NCBI GenBank assembly: GCA_009731375.1
Contig: BJOX01000109.1
Coordinates: 867,438 to 931,437 of the forward strand
Direction of reading: 5' to 3'
Origin: Paulinella micropora
Taxonomy: Eukaryota > Cercozoa > Imbricatea > Euglyphida
DNA length: 64,000 nucleotides
The position numbers were made by a program, and so were the translations under genes. How positions within the stretch are numbered: the stretch's first letter is position 1; every line of letters begins with the position of its first letter. The notes beneath the pieces are model-generated. The model made no database searches, was not told the DNA's origin, and saw only the letters and a program-made list of their open reading frames with translations. Below are positions 29,373 through 41,111 of this stretch, piece by piece.

Positions 29373-29600
29373 GACACACACACACATACACACACACACA
29401 CAGATGATCATTCTCTACGCGTGATTTTCCGTGCGGAGTGTCGACATTTCATACATACATACATACATACATACATACATACATACATACATGTATACAT
29501 ACATACATACATACATACATACATGCATACATACATACATAGATACACATACATACATACATACATACATACATACATACATACATACATACGTACATAC
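28896..29600. repeat. (ACAT)n arrays with short unique islands
   Basis: ACAT repeats with ACGT variants are broken by a CT tract at 29330-29370. Unique islands lie at about 29174-29208 and 29404-29450. The first island (CATAG, then a CGTAGTGTG... stretch ending near ATGCTGCTAGTG) resembles the beginning of the exon at 29604 and may be a truncated copy of it. Confidence 0.85.
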
Positions 29601-29603
29601 ATA

Positions 29604-29750
29604 GCGTGGCGATCGGCGTTCCATGCTGCTTCTGCTGCTGCTGGCTGCTGTGGCCTTCTCCGGCCATGTCCATTCCAGCTATCCACCTTCCCTAGTGCTG
29701 GTGCTGGCTGCTGGTGCACACTTCAGCCAAGGCCAATCCAGCTATGCATG
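29604..29750 (+). CDS. candidate first coding exon with signal peptide
   Basis: After an ACATAG boundary an ATG at 29623 opens MLLLLLLAAVAFSGHVHSS, which has the form of a signal peptide. Possible donors are near 29700 and 29750. It lies on the same strand and about 1 kb upstream of the first secure exon. In-frame joining to that exon could not be settled, so this is tentative. Confidence 0.35.
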
Positions 29751-29989
29751 GTACAGTACTAGTACTGTATCACTTGACTGTCGTGATGATGTTATGGTGA
29801 GGGTGAGCGTGAGGGAAGGTTAGAGTAACCAAGCATCATCCTCAAACTCCCGCTGGTGTGCGCGAACGGCGCCTGCTGGCGCACAAACCTGAATTTTCTG
29901 GTTTTTACGCCACCCGGCACCACAATTTTTATATTTTCGAAGAGAGCTCATCAAGACGTGTCAGATATACCAAATATCAGGCGCTAAAT

Positions 29990-30500
29990 CCCTCTGGTGT
30001 GAGGGTGAGGGTGAGGGTTAGGGTTAGAGTTTAGGATTAGCTACGCATGGTTTCTCACTTGACTGTCCTGCTGATGTTCGGGTGTGGCTTAGAGTTACGG
30101 TTAAGGTTAGGTGCGTTCTACACCACCCAGAATTCCGGGTTCCTGGGGCCACTTTCTGGGTTTGCTTCCTGAAAAAGCCTGGCCTGTGGTGCCACTTTCA
30201 AACCCAGAACCCGGAAATCCGGGTGGTGTAGAACGGGACCTAGGAATAGCTTTGCATGGTATCGTTTGATGGGTCGTCTTGACGTGGCATACCATGTATC
30301 GTTTCTTATATTTTATCGGTCACCTCCACAAAATGTGGTCAGGTTACCGATAAAACTACATATACGGCGCACCAAATTCGACGTGTTTTGCGGGCTCGCC
30401 GGCCCGGCTCGCCCGCAACACGTCAAATTTGTGGCTAGCCGCACAATATACTATTGCGGGCTAGGACGTGGAGGTTGCTGGATCGCACCACGCAGCGCCT
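29990..30500. repeat. palindromic small elements and telomere-like tract
   Basis: GGGTTA/GGGTGA-type units occur at 30000-30035. An inverted repeat at about 30113-30236 starts GTTCTACACCACCC and ends in its complement, like a MITE. A second palindrome at about 30375-30428 folds around GGCCCGGC. No gene is seen. Confidence 0.65.
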
Positions 30501-30529
30501 GAGTGGCGAGGTACCATCCATACTTACAT

Positions 30530-30682
30530 ACATACTTACTTGACTGGCTTACTTACTTACTGACTTACTTACTTACTGACTTACTTACTTCCTTACTTCC
30601 TTACTTCCTTACTTACTTACTTACAGACTTACTGACTTACTTACTTACTTACTTACTTACTTCCTTCCTTCCTTCCTTCTTC

Positions 30683-30730
<48 letters not shown>

Positions 30731-30731
30731 G
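30530..30731. repeat. (TTAC)n / (TTCC)n intronic microsatellite
   Basis: TTAC repeats with TTCC interruptions run up to the acceptor AG at 30730-30731. Confidence 0.9.
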
Positions 30732-30817
30732 CCCGAGAACACCTCAGTGGTCTGGATCAAGTTGAATGCTTCTTATGTCGACGACGCACCCTTTTCCCCC
30801 GTGACCTTTCCCTTCAG
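30732..30817 (+). CDS. TEM7-like gene, module 1 exon (86 nt)
   Basis: It is bounded by TTAG and CAG|GTTACT. In phase 0 it reads PENTSVVWIKLNASYVDD and then SPVTFPF. It ends in phase 2, and joining to 31021 gives PFSFKWYG without a break. This forms the first beta strands of the module. A short copy of its 3' edge (TTTTCAG|GTTCTG) lies at about 30910-30932. Confidence 0.72.
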
Positions 30818-31020
30818 GTTACTTACCTACCTACCTATCTACCTACCTACCTACCTACCTACCTATCCCCCTATCCCCCTACCTACCTACCTGCCTGCCT
30901 GTCTTTCTCCCCTGCGACCTTGCTTTTCAGGTTCTGTCTATTTTATCTACCTACCCACCTACCTACCCACCTACCTACCTACCTACCTACCTACCTATCT
31001 CTATCCCTCTTTCTTATCAG

Positions 31021-31070
31021 CTTCAAATGGTACGGCCGGGAGCAAAGCCAAGCGTACGTGTCCCCGGACG
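31021..31070 (+). CDS. TEM7-like gene, module 1 exon (50 nt)
   Basis: The acceptor is TTATCAG and the donor G|GTCTAT. It encodes FKWYGREQSQAYVSPDG. It is entered in phase 2 and left in phase 1, and both neighbours fit. The motif is equivalent to the FYG...V.TGG turn in TEM7 proteins. Confidence 0.75.
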
Positions 31071-31079
31071 GTCTATCTA

Positions 31080-31146
<67 letters not shown>

Positions 31147-31147
<1 letters not shown>

Positions 31148-31363
31148 GCTTACTGGGTCCTCTGTAATGGAGGTGGGAGCTCGTTCTGCAAGGGGCGCTT
31201 ATGGAACGAGCCCTGGCCCCGCCTGGTACTAGGGAGCTTTGGTATCGCCTGTATCAGTCCCTTCCGTGCAAACATCACGGCTTAGCTGGGCATCGGGTTA
31301 ATACTTTACCCACAGACTTCCTTGGTTGACGAAATCAGAAGCTCCTTTTTTCTGACATTAGTC
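31147..31363 (+). mobile_element. SINE-like family A, 5'-truncated copy
   Basis: It shares CTTACTGGGTCCTCTGTAAT through TTTTTTCTGACATTAGTC with six or seven other copies in the window. It is interrupted by the gap at 31364-31769. Confidence 0.8.
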
Positions 31364-31769
31364 NNNNNNNNNNNNNNNNNNNNNNNNNNNNNNNNNNNNN
31401 NNNNNNNNNNNNNNNNNNNNNNNNNNNNNNNNNNNNNNNNNNNNNNNNNNNNNNNNNNNNNNNNNNNNNNNNNNNNNNNNNNNNNNNNNNNNNNNNNNNN
31501 NNNNNNNNNNNNNNNNNNNNNNNNNNNNNNNNNNNNNNNNNNNNNNNNNNNNNNNNNNNNNNNNNNNNNNNNNNNNNNNNNNNNNNNNNNNNNNNNNNNN
31601 NNNNNNNNNNNNNNNNNNNNNNNNNNNNNNNNNNNNNNNNNNNNNNNNNNNNNNNNNNNNNNNNNNNNNNNNNNNNNNNNNNNNNNNNNNNNNNNNNNNN
31701 NNNNNNNNNNNNNNNNNNNNNNNNNNNNNNNNNNNNNNNNNNNNNNNNNNNNNNNNNNNNNNNNNNNNN
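31364..31769. other. assembly gap
   Basis: The 406 N lie between two partial copies of the family A repeat, so the gap was probably caused by repeat collapse. Confidence 0.99.
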
Positions 31770-31901
31770 TTGGTATCGCCTGTATCAGTCCCTTCCGTGC
31801 AAACATCACGGCTTAGCTGGGCATCGGGTTAATACTTTACCCACAGACTTCCTTGGTTGACGAAATCAGAAGCTCCTTTTTCTGACATTAGTCGATATCT
31901 C

Positions 31902-31903
<2 letters not shown>
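31770..31903 (+). mobile_element. SINE-like family A, 3' portion
   Basis: It begins at the gap with TTGGTATCGCCTGTATCAG and ends with GATATCTCAT followed by (CTAT)n, the family's standard tail. Confidence 0.8.
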
Positions 31904-31971
<68 letters not shown>

Positions 31972-32000
31972 TCTATCTATCTATCTATCTATCTATCTAG

Positions 32001-32162
32001 GGTTTGTGACGTTCACGGCACAGCCGCCCTGCTGTCCCTTCGGGACATGTGTCTTCGGCTCACACCATTCGGATTACTGCAGTATTAACAAGACTTACTT
32101 CAATCTGATTGCTGCGTCGCTGACGGATATGAACCCCTCCAGCACTATCGATGTGAAGGAAG
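32001..32162 (+). CDS. TEM7-like gene, module 1 exon (162 nt)
   Basis: The acceptor is TCTAG and the donor AAG|GTATTG. The product includes FVTFTAQPPCCPFGTC, a second Cys (DYC), then YFNLIAASLTDMNPS and STIDVKE. It is phase 1 at both ends. It is the longest clearly coding exon of module 1, with four Cys residues that may form disulfides. Confidence 0.82.
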
Positions 32163-33040
32163 GTATTGTGACGTGATATGCGATGAGATGAGATGAGGTG
32201 AGATGACATGACCTGACATGACATGGCATGGCATGACATGACATGACATGACATGACATAACATAAAATAACATGATATAACAACATAACATAATCTAAC
32301 AGAACGTGACGTAACATCACATGACAAACATTGCATAGCAGCAGAACATAACATAACATAACATAACATAACATTACATAACATAACATAACATGCATAT
32401 ATATATATATATATTTGTATTATATATATATATATGTATACATACATACATATACATATATATGTGCATATACATATACATATATATACATGTATGTATA
32501 TATATATAGATCAATAGGTGATAACATCACATCACATAACATAACATAACATAACATCACATAACATCACATCACATCACATAACATAACATCACATCAC
32601 ATCATCACATCACATCACAGCACAGCACAGCACAGCACATCACAGCACATCACATCACATCACATCACAACATATCACAACTTAACATAAAATAACATCA
32701 CATAACATCACATAACATCACATCACATCACATAACATCACATAACATCACATAACATCACATAACATAACATCACATAACATCACATAACATAACATAA
32801 CATAACATAACATAACATAACATAACATAACATAACATAAACAAAAACATAAACAAAAACATAAGCAAAAAACATAAACATAAGCATAAACACAAACACA
32901 AACATCAACATCAACATCAACATCACATCACATAACATAACATAACATAACATAACATAATATAAATATAACATAAACATAACATAACATAACATAACAC
33001 AACATAACATAAACATCACATAAACATCACAAAACAAATT
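32163..33040. repeat. (AACAT)n-type pentanucleotide intronic array
   Basis: ATGAC/ATAAC-based pentamers run on both sides of a TATA-rich stretch at 32399-32520. No coding island is seen. Confidence 0.9.
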
Positions 33041-33065
33041 TCAACACACATTTATATACGCATAG

Positions 33066-33174
33066 GTGAGAACACTATCCTGGCTGCTACTACACCAACT
33101 GCAGTGTATATACGCTGGAATAAAGTTGGTTTATTTTATGAACCAGAGATCGTAGGCGGCACACGCGACTTCCT
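33066..33174 (+). CDS. TEM7-like gene, module 1 exon (109 nt)
   Basis: The acceptor is GCATAG. It is entered in phase 1 and reads [20 protein letters not shown], then [17 protein letters not shown] donor GTACCT follows GACTTCCT. The next coding island begins again with GACTTC, so the exact junction is unclear. The WNKV strand corresponds to the VQWDNV strand of TEM7. Confidence 0.72.
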
Positions 33175-33177
33175 GTA

Positions 33178-33187
33178 CCTACCTATC

Positions 33188-33265
<78 letters not shown>

Positions 33266-33315
33266 CCTACCTACCTACCTACCTACCTACATTCCTACTT
33301 GATTTTATCCATGTG

Positions 33316-33355
<40 letters not shown>

Positions 33356-33388
33356 CCTACCTACCTACCTACCTACCTATCTATCTAC

Positions 33389-33422
<34 letters not shown>

Positions 33423-33527
33423 GTCTGTCTATCTTTCTATCTTTCTATCTATCTTTCTATCTATCTTTCTATCTATCTTTCTATCTCAATTCATACCTAT
33501 ATATTCGGATACGCAGCACCGATAGAC

Positions 33528-33594
<67 letters not shown>

Positions 33595-33623
33595 CATCCA
33601 TCCATCCATCCATCCATCCATCC

Positions 33624-33672
<49 letters not shown>
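33178..33672. repeat. (TCTA)n/(CTAC)n/(TCCA)n intronic array
   Basis: These are TCTA-type repeats. An island at 33487-33528 (ATATTCGGATACGCAGCACC) resembles islands near 52905 and 58915. Confidence 0.9.
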
Positions 33673-33673
<1 letters not shown>

Positions 33674-33675
33674 AT

Positions 33676-33718
33676 GACTTCACGGTGGCGCTGCGCTCCA
33701 GTGGCATCATTGACATAG
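33676..33718 (+). CDS. TEM7-like gene, module 1 exon (about 43 nt)
   Basis: It reads [15 protein letters not shown] and ends at G|GTTTGT in phase 1. No AG acceptor precedes it (TATAT|GACTTC). The six bases GACTTC also end the coding part of the previous exon, as if one exon had been split by an insertion with a 6-bp duplication. Confidence 0.65.
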
Positions 33719-33886
33719 GTTTGTATGTATGTATGTATGTATGTTTGTATGTATGTTTGTATGTATGTATGTATGTATGTATCTGTGCATGCATATATGT
33801 ATGCATGTTGTGTGTATGTGTGTATGTATGTATGTATGTATGTGTGTATGTGTGTATGTGTGTATGTATGTATGTATGCATGCTTG

Positions 33887-33920
<34 letters not shown>

Positions 33921-34006
33921 TGTATGCATGTATGTATGCATGTATGTATGCATGTATGTATGCATGTATGTATGCATGTATGTATGCATGTATGTATGCT
34001 TGTTAG

Positions 34007-34070
<64 letters not shown>

Positions 34071-34137
34071 CATCTATCTATCTCTGTCTATCTATCTGTG
34101 TATCTATCTGTGTATCAATCTATCTATCTATCTATCC

Positions 34138-34180
<43 letters not shown>

Positions 34181-34251
34181 CATCTATCTATCTATCTTCT
34201 ATCTACCTACCTCTCTATCTATATATCTATATATGTATGTATGTATGTATG

Positions 34252-34304
<53 letters not shown>

Positions 34305-34305
34305 G

Positions 34306-34345
<40 letters not shown>

Positions 34346-34366
34346 CCTACCTACCTATCTATCTAC

Positions 34367-34421
<55 letters not shown>

Positions 34422-34470
34422 CCTACCTACCTACCTACCTACCTATCTATCTATCTACCTACCTACCTAC

Positions 34471-34510
<40 letters not shown>

Positions 34511-34537
34511 ATCTATCTATATATATATCTATTTTAG
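33719..34537. repeat. (ATGT)n and (TCTA)n intronic arrays
   Basis: ATGT repeats (33720-34005) pass into TCTA repeats with TACC interruptions. The long Tyr/Leu/Ser and Met/Tyr/Val/Cys ORFs here are repeat translations. Confidence 0.95.
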
Positions 34538-34577
34538 GCTACCGCAGCATACCCTACCCCACCGAGGTGACCAATTG
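34538..34577 (+). CDS. TEM7-like gene, module 1 exon (40 nt)
   Basis: The acceptor is ATTTTAG and the donor TTG|GTATCT. It encodes [13 protein letters not shown] in the joined frame. It is phase 1 in and phase 2 out. GYRSIP matches the YKEIP segment of TEM7-like domains. Confidence 0.78.
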
Positions 34578-34578
34578 G

Positions 34579-34636
<58 letters not shown>

Positions 34637-34638
34637 CA

Positions 34639-34692
<54 letters not shown>

Positions 34693-34730
34693 CCTATCTA
34701 TCTATCTATCTATGTATCTATGTATAATAG

Positions 34731-35234
34731 GTATCAGAGCGACGTTCGTCTATTGACGATTATCTATGTATCTATGTATCTATGTGTCTATGTATCTATG
34801 TATCTATGTATCTATGTATAATAGGTATCAGAGCGACGTTCGTCCATGGATGATTATGTATGTATGTTATGTATGTATGTATGTTATGTATGTATGTATG
34901 TTATGTATGTATCTATGTATCTATGTATCTATGTATCTATGTATCTATGCATCTATGTATATCAGAGCGACGTTCGTCCATACATGAATATGTATGTATG
35001 TTATGTACGTATCAATGTATCTATGTATCCATGTATCTATGTATATGTATGTTATGTACGTATCAATGTATCTATGTATCCATATATCTATGTATCTATG
35101 TATCTATGTATAATAGATATTAGAGCGACGTTCGTCCATGGATGATTACGAATGTATGTATGTGTGTATGTATGTATGTATGTAGGTATGTATGTATGTA
35201 TATATTTATGTATCTATGTATCTGTGCAGCTATA

Positions 35235-35282
<48 letters not shown>

Positions 35283-35406
35283 CATCTATCTATCTATCTA
35301 TCTATGTATAATAGGTATCAGAGCGACGTTCGTCTATTGACGATTATTTATGTATGCATGTATCTATGTATCTATGTATCTATGTATCTATGCATCAATG
35401 TAATAG
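34731..35406 (+). repeat. array of five truncated copies of the exon at 35407
   Basis: Copies begin near 34731, 34825, 34959, 35117 and 35315. Each keeps an AATAG-like acceptor (altered in some) and about 30 bases of exon (CAGAGCGACGTTCGTC), then runs into ATGT/TCTA repeats. Only the last copy, at 35407, is full length. Confidence 0.85.
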
Positions 35407-35458
35407 GTATCAGAACGACGTTCGTCCATGGATGATTGGTTTGCGCAACGAAATGCAA
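35407..35458 (+). CDS. TEM7-like gene, end of module 1 (52 nt)
   Basis: The acceptor is TAATAG and the donor CAA|GTATGT. It completes Trp from the previous exon and reads YQNDVRPWMIGLRNEMQ, ending in phase 0. It corresponds to the PVKVGLSDA region of TEM7. Confidence 0.75.
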
Positions 35459-35469
35459 GTATGTATGAA

Positions 35470-35661
35470 TCTATGTATACATACATACATACATACATAC
35501 ATCATACCTGCATGCATGCATACATACATACATACATAGATAAATACATACATACATGCATACATACATACACACATACATACATACATACATACATACA
35601 TACATACATACATACATACATACGTACGTATGTACATACATGCGTACATACATACATACAT

Positions 35662-35692
<31 letters not shown>

Positions 35693-36346
35693 TACATACA
35701 TGCATACAAATCATGCATGATCAACACGTTCATACACACACACACACATGCATACATACATACATACATACATATATACATACATACATACATACATACA
35801 TACATACATACATACGTACGTACGTACGTACGTACGTACATACATACATACATGCATACATACATACATACATACATACATACATACATACATACATACA
35901 TACATACAAGTATACACGTGCATTATAAACACGTTCATACACACACATACACACACATACCATACATACCATACATACATACATACATACATACATACAT
36001 ACATACATAAATACATAAGTACATACATGCATACATACATACATACATATTAGCTGGAGACGACTCAATCTCCCCTCTCCGTATGTATGTGTATGTATGT
36101 ATGTATGTATGTATGTATGCATGTATCTATCTATCTATCTATCTATCTATATCCTGGGATTGGAACACATAACTGGCACAGACATGCAAACAAATATACA
36201 CATATATAATACACACCTACATAAACACACACAGACACACACAAACATATATACATACCACACACAACATATATACATACCTGTACACATATAAATAACA
36301 ATGGAGTTTGGAGTGGTGGTATATCTATCTATGTATCTATCTATCC

Positions 36347-36395
<49 letters not shown>

Positions 36396-36446
36396 ACTAT
36401 CCATCCATCTATTCATCCATCCATCTATCCATCCATCTATCCATCC

Positions 36447-36498
<52 letters not shown>

Positions 36499-36562
36499 AT
36501 CTATCTATCTATCTATCTTAGTGGGAGACGAGACAATCTTCCCTGTCCTGGGAATGGAATAC

Positions 36563-36649
<87 letters not shown>

Positions 36650-36667
36650 CCTACCTACCTATCTTAG
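35470..36667. repeat. (ACAT)n and (TCTA)n arrays with truncated exon copies
   Basis: ACAT repeats (35475-36047) are followed by truncated copies of the next exon at about 36055-36080 and 36527-36562, separated by TCTA and TCCA tracts. Confidence 0.88.
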
Positions 36668-36733
36668 TTGGAGACGAGACAATCTTCGCTGTCGCGGGAA
36701 TGGAATACATATGCCAACGGCACCTATCCTCGG
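36668..36733 (+). CDS. TEM7-like gene, linker exon (66 nt)
   Basis: The acceptor is ATCTTAG and the donor CGG|GTATAC. In the phase set by the previous exon it reads [20 protein letters not shown]. It is the third and only complete copy in its array. Confidence 0.62.
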
Positions 36734-37078
36734 GTATACATACATACATACATACATACATACATACATACATACATACATACATAACATACATACATAC
36801 ATACATACATACATACATACATACATACATGCATACATACATACATACATCTATACATACATACATACATACATACATACATACATACATACATACATAC
36901 ATGCATGCATGCATGCATACATACATACATACATGAATGCATACATACATACATACATGCATGCATACATACATACATATACATACACATACATACATAC
37001 ATACATACATACACATACATGCATACATACATACATACATGCATACATGCATACATGCATACATACATTCATACATAG
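36734..37078. repeat. (ACAT)n intronic array
   Basis: The repeats are pure ACAT with GCAT variants. Confidence 0.95.
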
Positions 37079-37127
37079 GTAGCATCCGTTGGGAACGGGC
37101 GAGCGATTCGTTTCTGGCCAATCGCTA
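37079..37127 (+). CDS. TEM7-like gene, exon (49 nt)
   Basis: The acceptor is CATAG and the donor CTA|GTGAGT, a near-consensus donor. Phase 0 gives [16 protein letters not shown]. It ends in phase 1. The gap at 37384-37673 lies between this exon and the next, and the phases do not match, so an exon may be missing. Confidence 0.62.
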
Positions 37128-37151
37128 GTGAGTGGTATATCTATCTATCTG

Positions 37152-37195
<44 letters not shown>

Positions 37196-37202
37196 CCTAT
37201 CA

Positions 37203-37242
<40 letters not shown>

Positions 37243-37291
37243 GTCTATCCATCTATTTATCTATTTACCTATCTATCTATCTACCTATCGA

Positions 37292-37383
<92 letters not shown>

Positions 37384-37673
37384 NNNNNNNNNNNNNNNNN
37401 NNNNNNNNNNNNNNNNNNNNNNNNNNNNNNNNNNNNNNNNNNNNNNNNNNNNNNNNNNNNNNNNNNNNNNNNNNNNNNNNNNNNNNNNNNNNNNNNNNNN
37501 NNNNNNNNNNNNNNNNNNNNNNNNNNNNNNNNNNNNNNNNNNNNNNNNNNNNNNNNNNNNNNNNNNNNNNNNNNNNNNNNNNNNNNNNNNNNNNNNNNNN
37601 NNNNNNNNNNNNNNNNNNNNNNNNNNNNNNNNNNNNNNNNNNNNNNNNNNNNNNNNNNNNNNNNNNNNNNNNN
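37384..37673. other. assembly gap inside a CT tract
   Basis: The 290 N are flanked by (CT)n on both sides. Confidence 0.99.
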
Positions 37674-37714
<41 letters not shown>

Positions 37715-37763
37715 TCTCCCCCTCCCTCCCTCCCTCTCCCTCCCCCTCTCCTCCTCTCCCCAG

Positions 37764-37918
37764 GTGTCTCTCTCCCCGTTTCCTCCCTGCCTATTCCACC
37801 GCCACCTCCCCCGACCCCTTTCCCTACGGGCCTTCAGTCCCCCTACCAGGCACTGAGCTACAGACCTACTATATAGAGATCTTACTCGCTGACACAGAGC
37901 TGGACCTGCCAACACTAG
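37764..37918 (+). CDS. TEM7-like gene, Pro-rich exon (155 nt)
   Basis: A pyrimidine-rich tract and CCCCAG precede it, and the donor is TAG|GTCTAT. The open frame reads [20 protein letters not shown], then [11 protein letters not shown], preceded by a Pro/Ser-rich stretch with one Cys. It ends in phase 1 and fits the next exon. Confidence 0.75.
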
Positions 37919-37919
37919 G

Positions 37920-37970
<51 letters not shown>

Positions 37971-38061
37971 CTATCTATCTACCTGTCTGTCTGTCTGTCT
38001 GTCTTTCTGTCTGTCTGTCTGTTTTCTGTCTATCTGTCTATCTATCTATCTATTTATCTAT

Positions 38062-38123
<62 letters not shown>

Positions 38124-38168
38124 GTCTGTCTGTCTGTCTGTCTATCTGTCTGTCTGTCTGTCTATCTG

Positions 38169-38224
<56 letters not shown>

Positions 38225-38225
38225 G

Positions 38226-38259
<34 letters not shown>

Positions 38260-38270
38260 CTCTCTCTCTA

Positions 38271-38322
<52 letters not shown>

Positions 38323-38340
38323 GCTCTCTCTCTCTCTCTT

Positions 38341-38400
<60 letters not shown>

Positions 38401-38405
38401 TTATC

Positions 38406-38459
<54 letters not shown>

Positions 38460-38496
38460 CCTACCTATCTATCTACCTATCTACGTATCTGTATAG
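37919..38496. repeat. (TCTA)n/(TCTG)n/(CT)n/(TA)n intronic array
   Basis: It is entirely simple repeats. Confidence 0.95.
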
Positions 38497-38526
38497 GACT
38501 ACAGTGCAAGCTGGAGCAAGTCACAG
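38497..38526 (+). CDS. TEM7-like gene, 30-nt microexon
   Basis: The acceptor is TGTATAG and the donor CAG|GTCTGT. In phase 1 it encodes [11 protein letters not shown]. It fits both neighbours in frame. Confidence 0.6.
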
Positions 38527-38584
38527 GTCTGTTAGATAGATAGATACATAGGTAGGTAGGTAGGTAGGTAGGTAGGTAGGTAGG

Positions 38585-38652
<68 letters not shown>

Positions 38653-38750
38653 ATGATAGATGATAGATAGATAGATAGATAGATAGGTAGATAGGTAGAT
38701 AGGTAGGCAGCTAGGTAGGTAGGTAGGTAGGTAGGTAGATAGATGGGTAC

Positions 38751-38826
<76 letters not shown>

Positions 38827-38840
38827 GTCGACAAATAGCA
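38527..38840. repeat. (GATA)n/(GGTA)n, orientation reversed
   Basis: Here the tetranucleotide is read as TAGA, the reverse strand of the surrounding TCTA arrays. Confidence 0.95.
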
Positions 38841-38930
38841 TAATCTATGCAATCTATGTAAATATATGTAATTTACCTGTCATTAATCCACATATGTTGT
38901 CCATCCATCATCATCTATGCATGCATGCAG

Positions 38931-39007
38931 GCATGAGTTATATGTTTCCCTTTCCTCCCTTTGACCCTGCTCCCAACACAGCGCCGCCTTGGTTCTGGAT
39001 CACACCG
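38931..39007 (+). CDS. TEM7-like gene, exon (77 nt)
   Basis: The acceptor is ATGCAG and the donor CCG|GTATGT. It reads [20 protein letters not shown] and then FWITP, ending in phase 0. A second copy of its 3' 40 bases plus donor is at about 39187-39240 after a CT tract. Confidence 0.72.
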
Positions 39008-39059
39008 GTATGTATGTGCGTATGTCTCTCTGTCTGTCTGCCTGTCTTTCTCTCTCTCT

Positions 39060-39114
<55 letters not shown>

Positions 39115-39117
39115 CCT

Positions 39118-39148
<31 letters not shown>

Positions 39149-39248
39149 CCTCTCTCTCTCCCTCCCTCTCTCTTTCTCTCTCCTACGCCCAACACAGCGC
39201 CGCCTTGGTTCTGGATCACACCGGTATGTATGTGCGTATGTCTCTCTG

Positions 39249-39281
<33 letters not shown>

Positions 39282-39308
39282 CATATATATATATTTCTAC
39301 CTATCTAC

Positions 39309-39350
<42 letters not shown>

Positions 39351-39428
39351 ATGCACCTATCTACCTACCTACCTACCTACCTACCTATCTACCTACCTAC
39401 CTATCTACCTACCTACCTTTTTATCAAG

Positions 39429-39490
39429 GCGGTCTATGTAGAAGACACTGGCACCTGGATTTGTGCCGTCCCCTCTCTCCCACGCTTACG
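39429..39490 (+). CDS. TEM7-like gene, exon (62 nt)
   Basis: The acceptor is ATCAAG and the donor ACG|GTACAC. It encodes [19 protein letters not shown], one Cys. Phase 0 in, phase 2 out. Confidence 0.78.
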
Positions 39491-39717
39491 GTACACACAC
39501 ACATACATACATACATACATACATACATACATACGTACATACATACACACATACATACATACAAACATACATACATATTTACATACATACGTACATACAT
39601 ACATATTTACATACATACGTACATACATGCATACATACATACATACACACACATACATAAATACATACATACATACATGCATACATACATACATACATAC
39701 ATACATAAAATACATAG

Positions 39718-39761
39718 GACTGTGTCCATCGGACTTCCCTTGCCGCGTTCCCCTCTTGTCG
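39718..39761 (+). CDS. TEM7-like gene, exon (44 nt)
   Basis: The acceptor is ACATAG and the donor TCG|GTATGT. It encodes [15 protein letters not shown]. It joins in frame on both sides (phase 2 in, phase 1 out). Confidence 0.75.
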
Positions 39762-39792
39762 GTATGTATGTATGTATCTATCTATCTATCTG

Positions 39793-39840
<48 letters not shown>

Positions 39841-39859
39841 CCTTCCTACCTATCCACCC

Positions 39860-39912
<53 letters not shown>

Positions 39913-39959
39913 CCTACCTACCTACCTACCTACCTATCTATCTATCTATCTATCTATCC

Positions 39960-39993
<34 letters not shown>

Positions 39994-40015
39994 TTATTTA
40001 TGGATATATCCGTCC

Positions 40016-40058
<43 letters not shown>

Positions 40059-40097
40059 GATCTATCTATCTATCTATCTATCTATATATCTATCTAG

Positions 40098-40133
40098 GGA
40101 CGATCTTGAATGAAACCGGCTACGCTTTGCATG
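40098..40133 (+). CDS. TEM7-like gene, exon (36 nt)
   Basis: The acceptor is ATCTAG and the donor ATG|GTAGCC. It encodes [12 protein letters not shown], with one N-glycosylation-like site (NET). Phase 1 in and out. Confidence 0.72.
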
Positions 40134-40156
40134 GTAGCCGTCTATCTGTCTATATG

Positions 40157-40205
<49 letters not shown>

Positions 40206-40243
40206 ATGTCTGTCTGTCTGTCTATCCATCTATCCATCTATCC

Positions 40244-40293
<50 letters not shown>

Positions 40294-40316
40294 CTGTCTA
40301 TCTGTCTATATGTCTG

Positions 40317-40367
<51 letters not shown>

Positions 40368-40384
40368 GTCTATCTATCTATCTA

Positions 40385-40420
<36 letters not shown>

Positions 40421-40511
40421 TCTATCCATCTATCTGTCCACCTACCTACCTACCTATCTACCTACCTACCTACCTACCTACCTACCTATCTTTCTATCTC
40501 TATGTATCAAG
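40134..40511. repeat. (TCTA)n/(TCTG)n/(CTAC)n intronic array
   Basis: It is entirely simple repeats. Confidence 0.95.
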
Positions 40512-40582
40512 GGTATGACTGGGCCTTTTTCACACGTGCGGGCGATGCAGCAGCTACCCGCCGCCCTCGACGCATCGAGGAG
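40512..40582 (+). CDS. TEM7-like gene, exon (71 nt)
   Basis: The acceptor is TATCAAG and the donor GAG|GTCACT. It encodes [20 protein letters not shown] and then IEE, ending in phase 0. Copies of its 3' half lie downstream at about 41639-41680 and 41960-41982, and more divergent copies at 42155-42200 and 42385-42440. Confidence 0.75.
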
Positions 40583-40605
40583 GTCACTGCATAGATAGAT
40601 AGATA

Positions 40606-41009
40606 GATGAAATATCGACTAATGTCAGAAAAAAGGAGCTTCTGATTTCGTCAACCAGGAAGTCTGTGGGTAAAGTATTAACCCGATGCCCAGCTAAGCC
40701 GTGATGTTTGCACGGAAGGGACTGATACAGGCAATACCAAAGCTCCCTAGTACCAGGCGGGGCCAGGGCTCGTTCCATAAAGCGCCCCTTGCAGAACGAG
40801 CTCCCACCTCCATTACAGAGGGCCCAGTAAGCAGATGGAGTTTCGAGACTGTTCGACAGTCTAGTATAAACCGACAGAGCACTGTGGGTTTTATTCCGGG
40901 CTCAACAAGCGAGAAAGGGCACCCTGAGAGAACAGGATTGTGCTTCCCGTCGCTATTTCGGCATGTGACTTATAGGCGTATGGCTAGGCACACAAAAGGC
41001 ACCCCACCA
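40606..41009 (-). mobile_element. SINE-like family A, inverted, near full length
   Basis: Read on the minus strand it runs from the gap edge (GGTGGGGTGCC) through GCCTAGCCATACGCC to the GATATTTCAT tail with (CTAT)n. It contains the perfect inverted repeat AGACTGT-CGA-ACAGTCT. Confidence 0.88.
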
Positions 41010-41045
41010 NNNNNNNNNNNNNNNNNNNNNNNNNNNNNNNNNNNN

Positions 41046-41111
<66 letters not shown>
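41046..41111. repeat. (GATA)n tract
   Basis: A short TAGA array lies between an assembly gap (41010-41045) and a family C repeat. Confidence 0.95.

Noticed and set aside
29990-30036. Telomere end
   Set aside because: Only a few irregular GGGTTA/GGGTGA units, embedded in normal sequence on both sides.
34731-35440. Regularly spaced short repeats resembling a CRISPR array
   Set aside because: The repeats are truncated exon copies, the spacers are microsatellite, and the DNA is eukaryotic.
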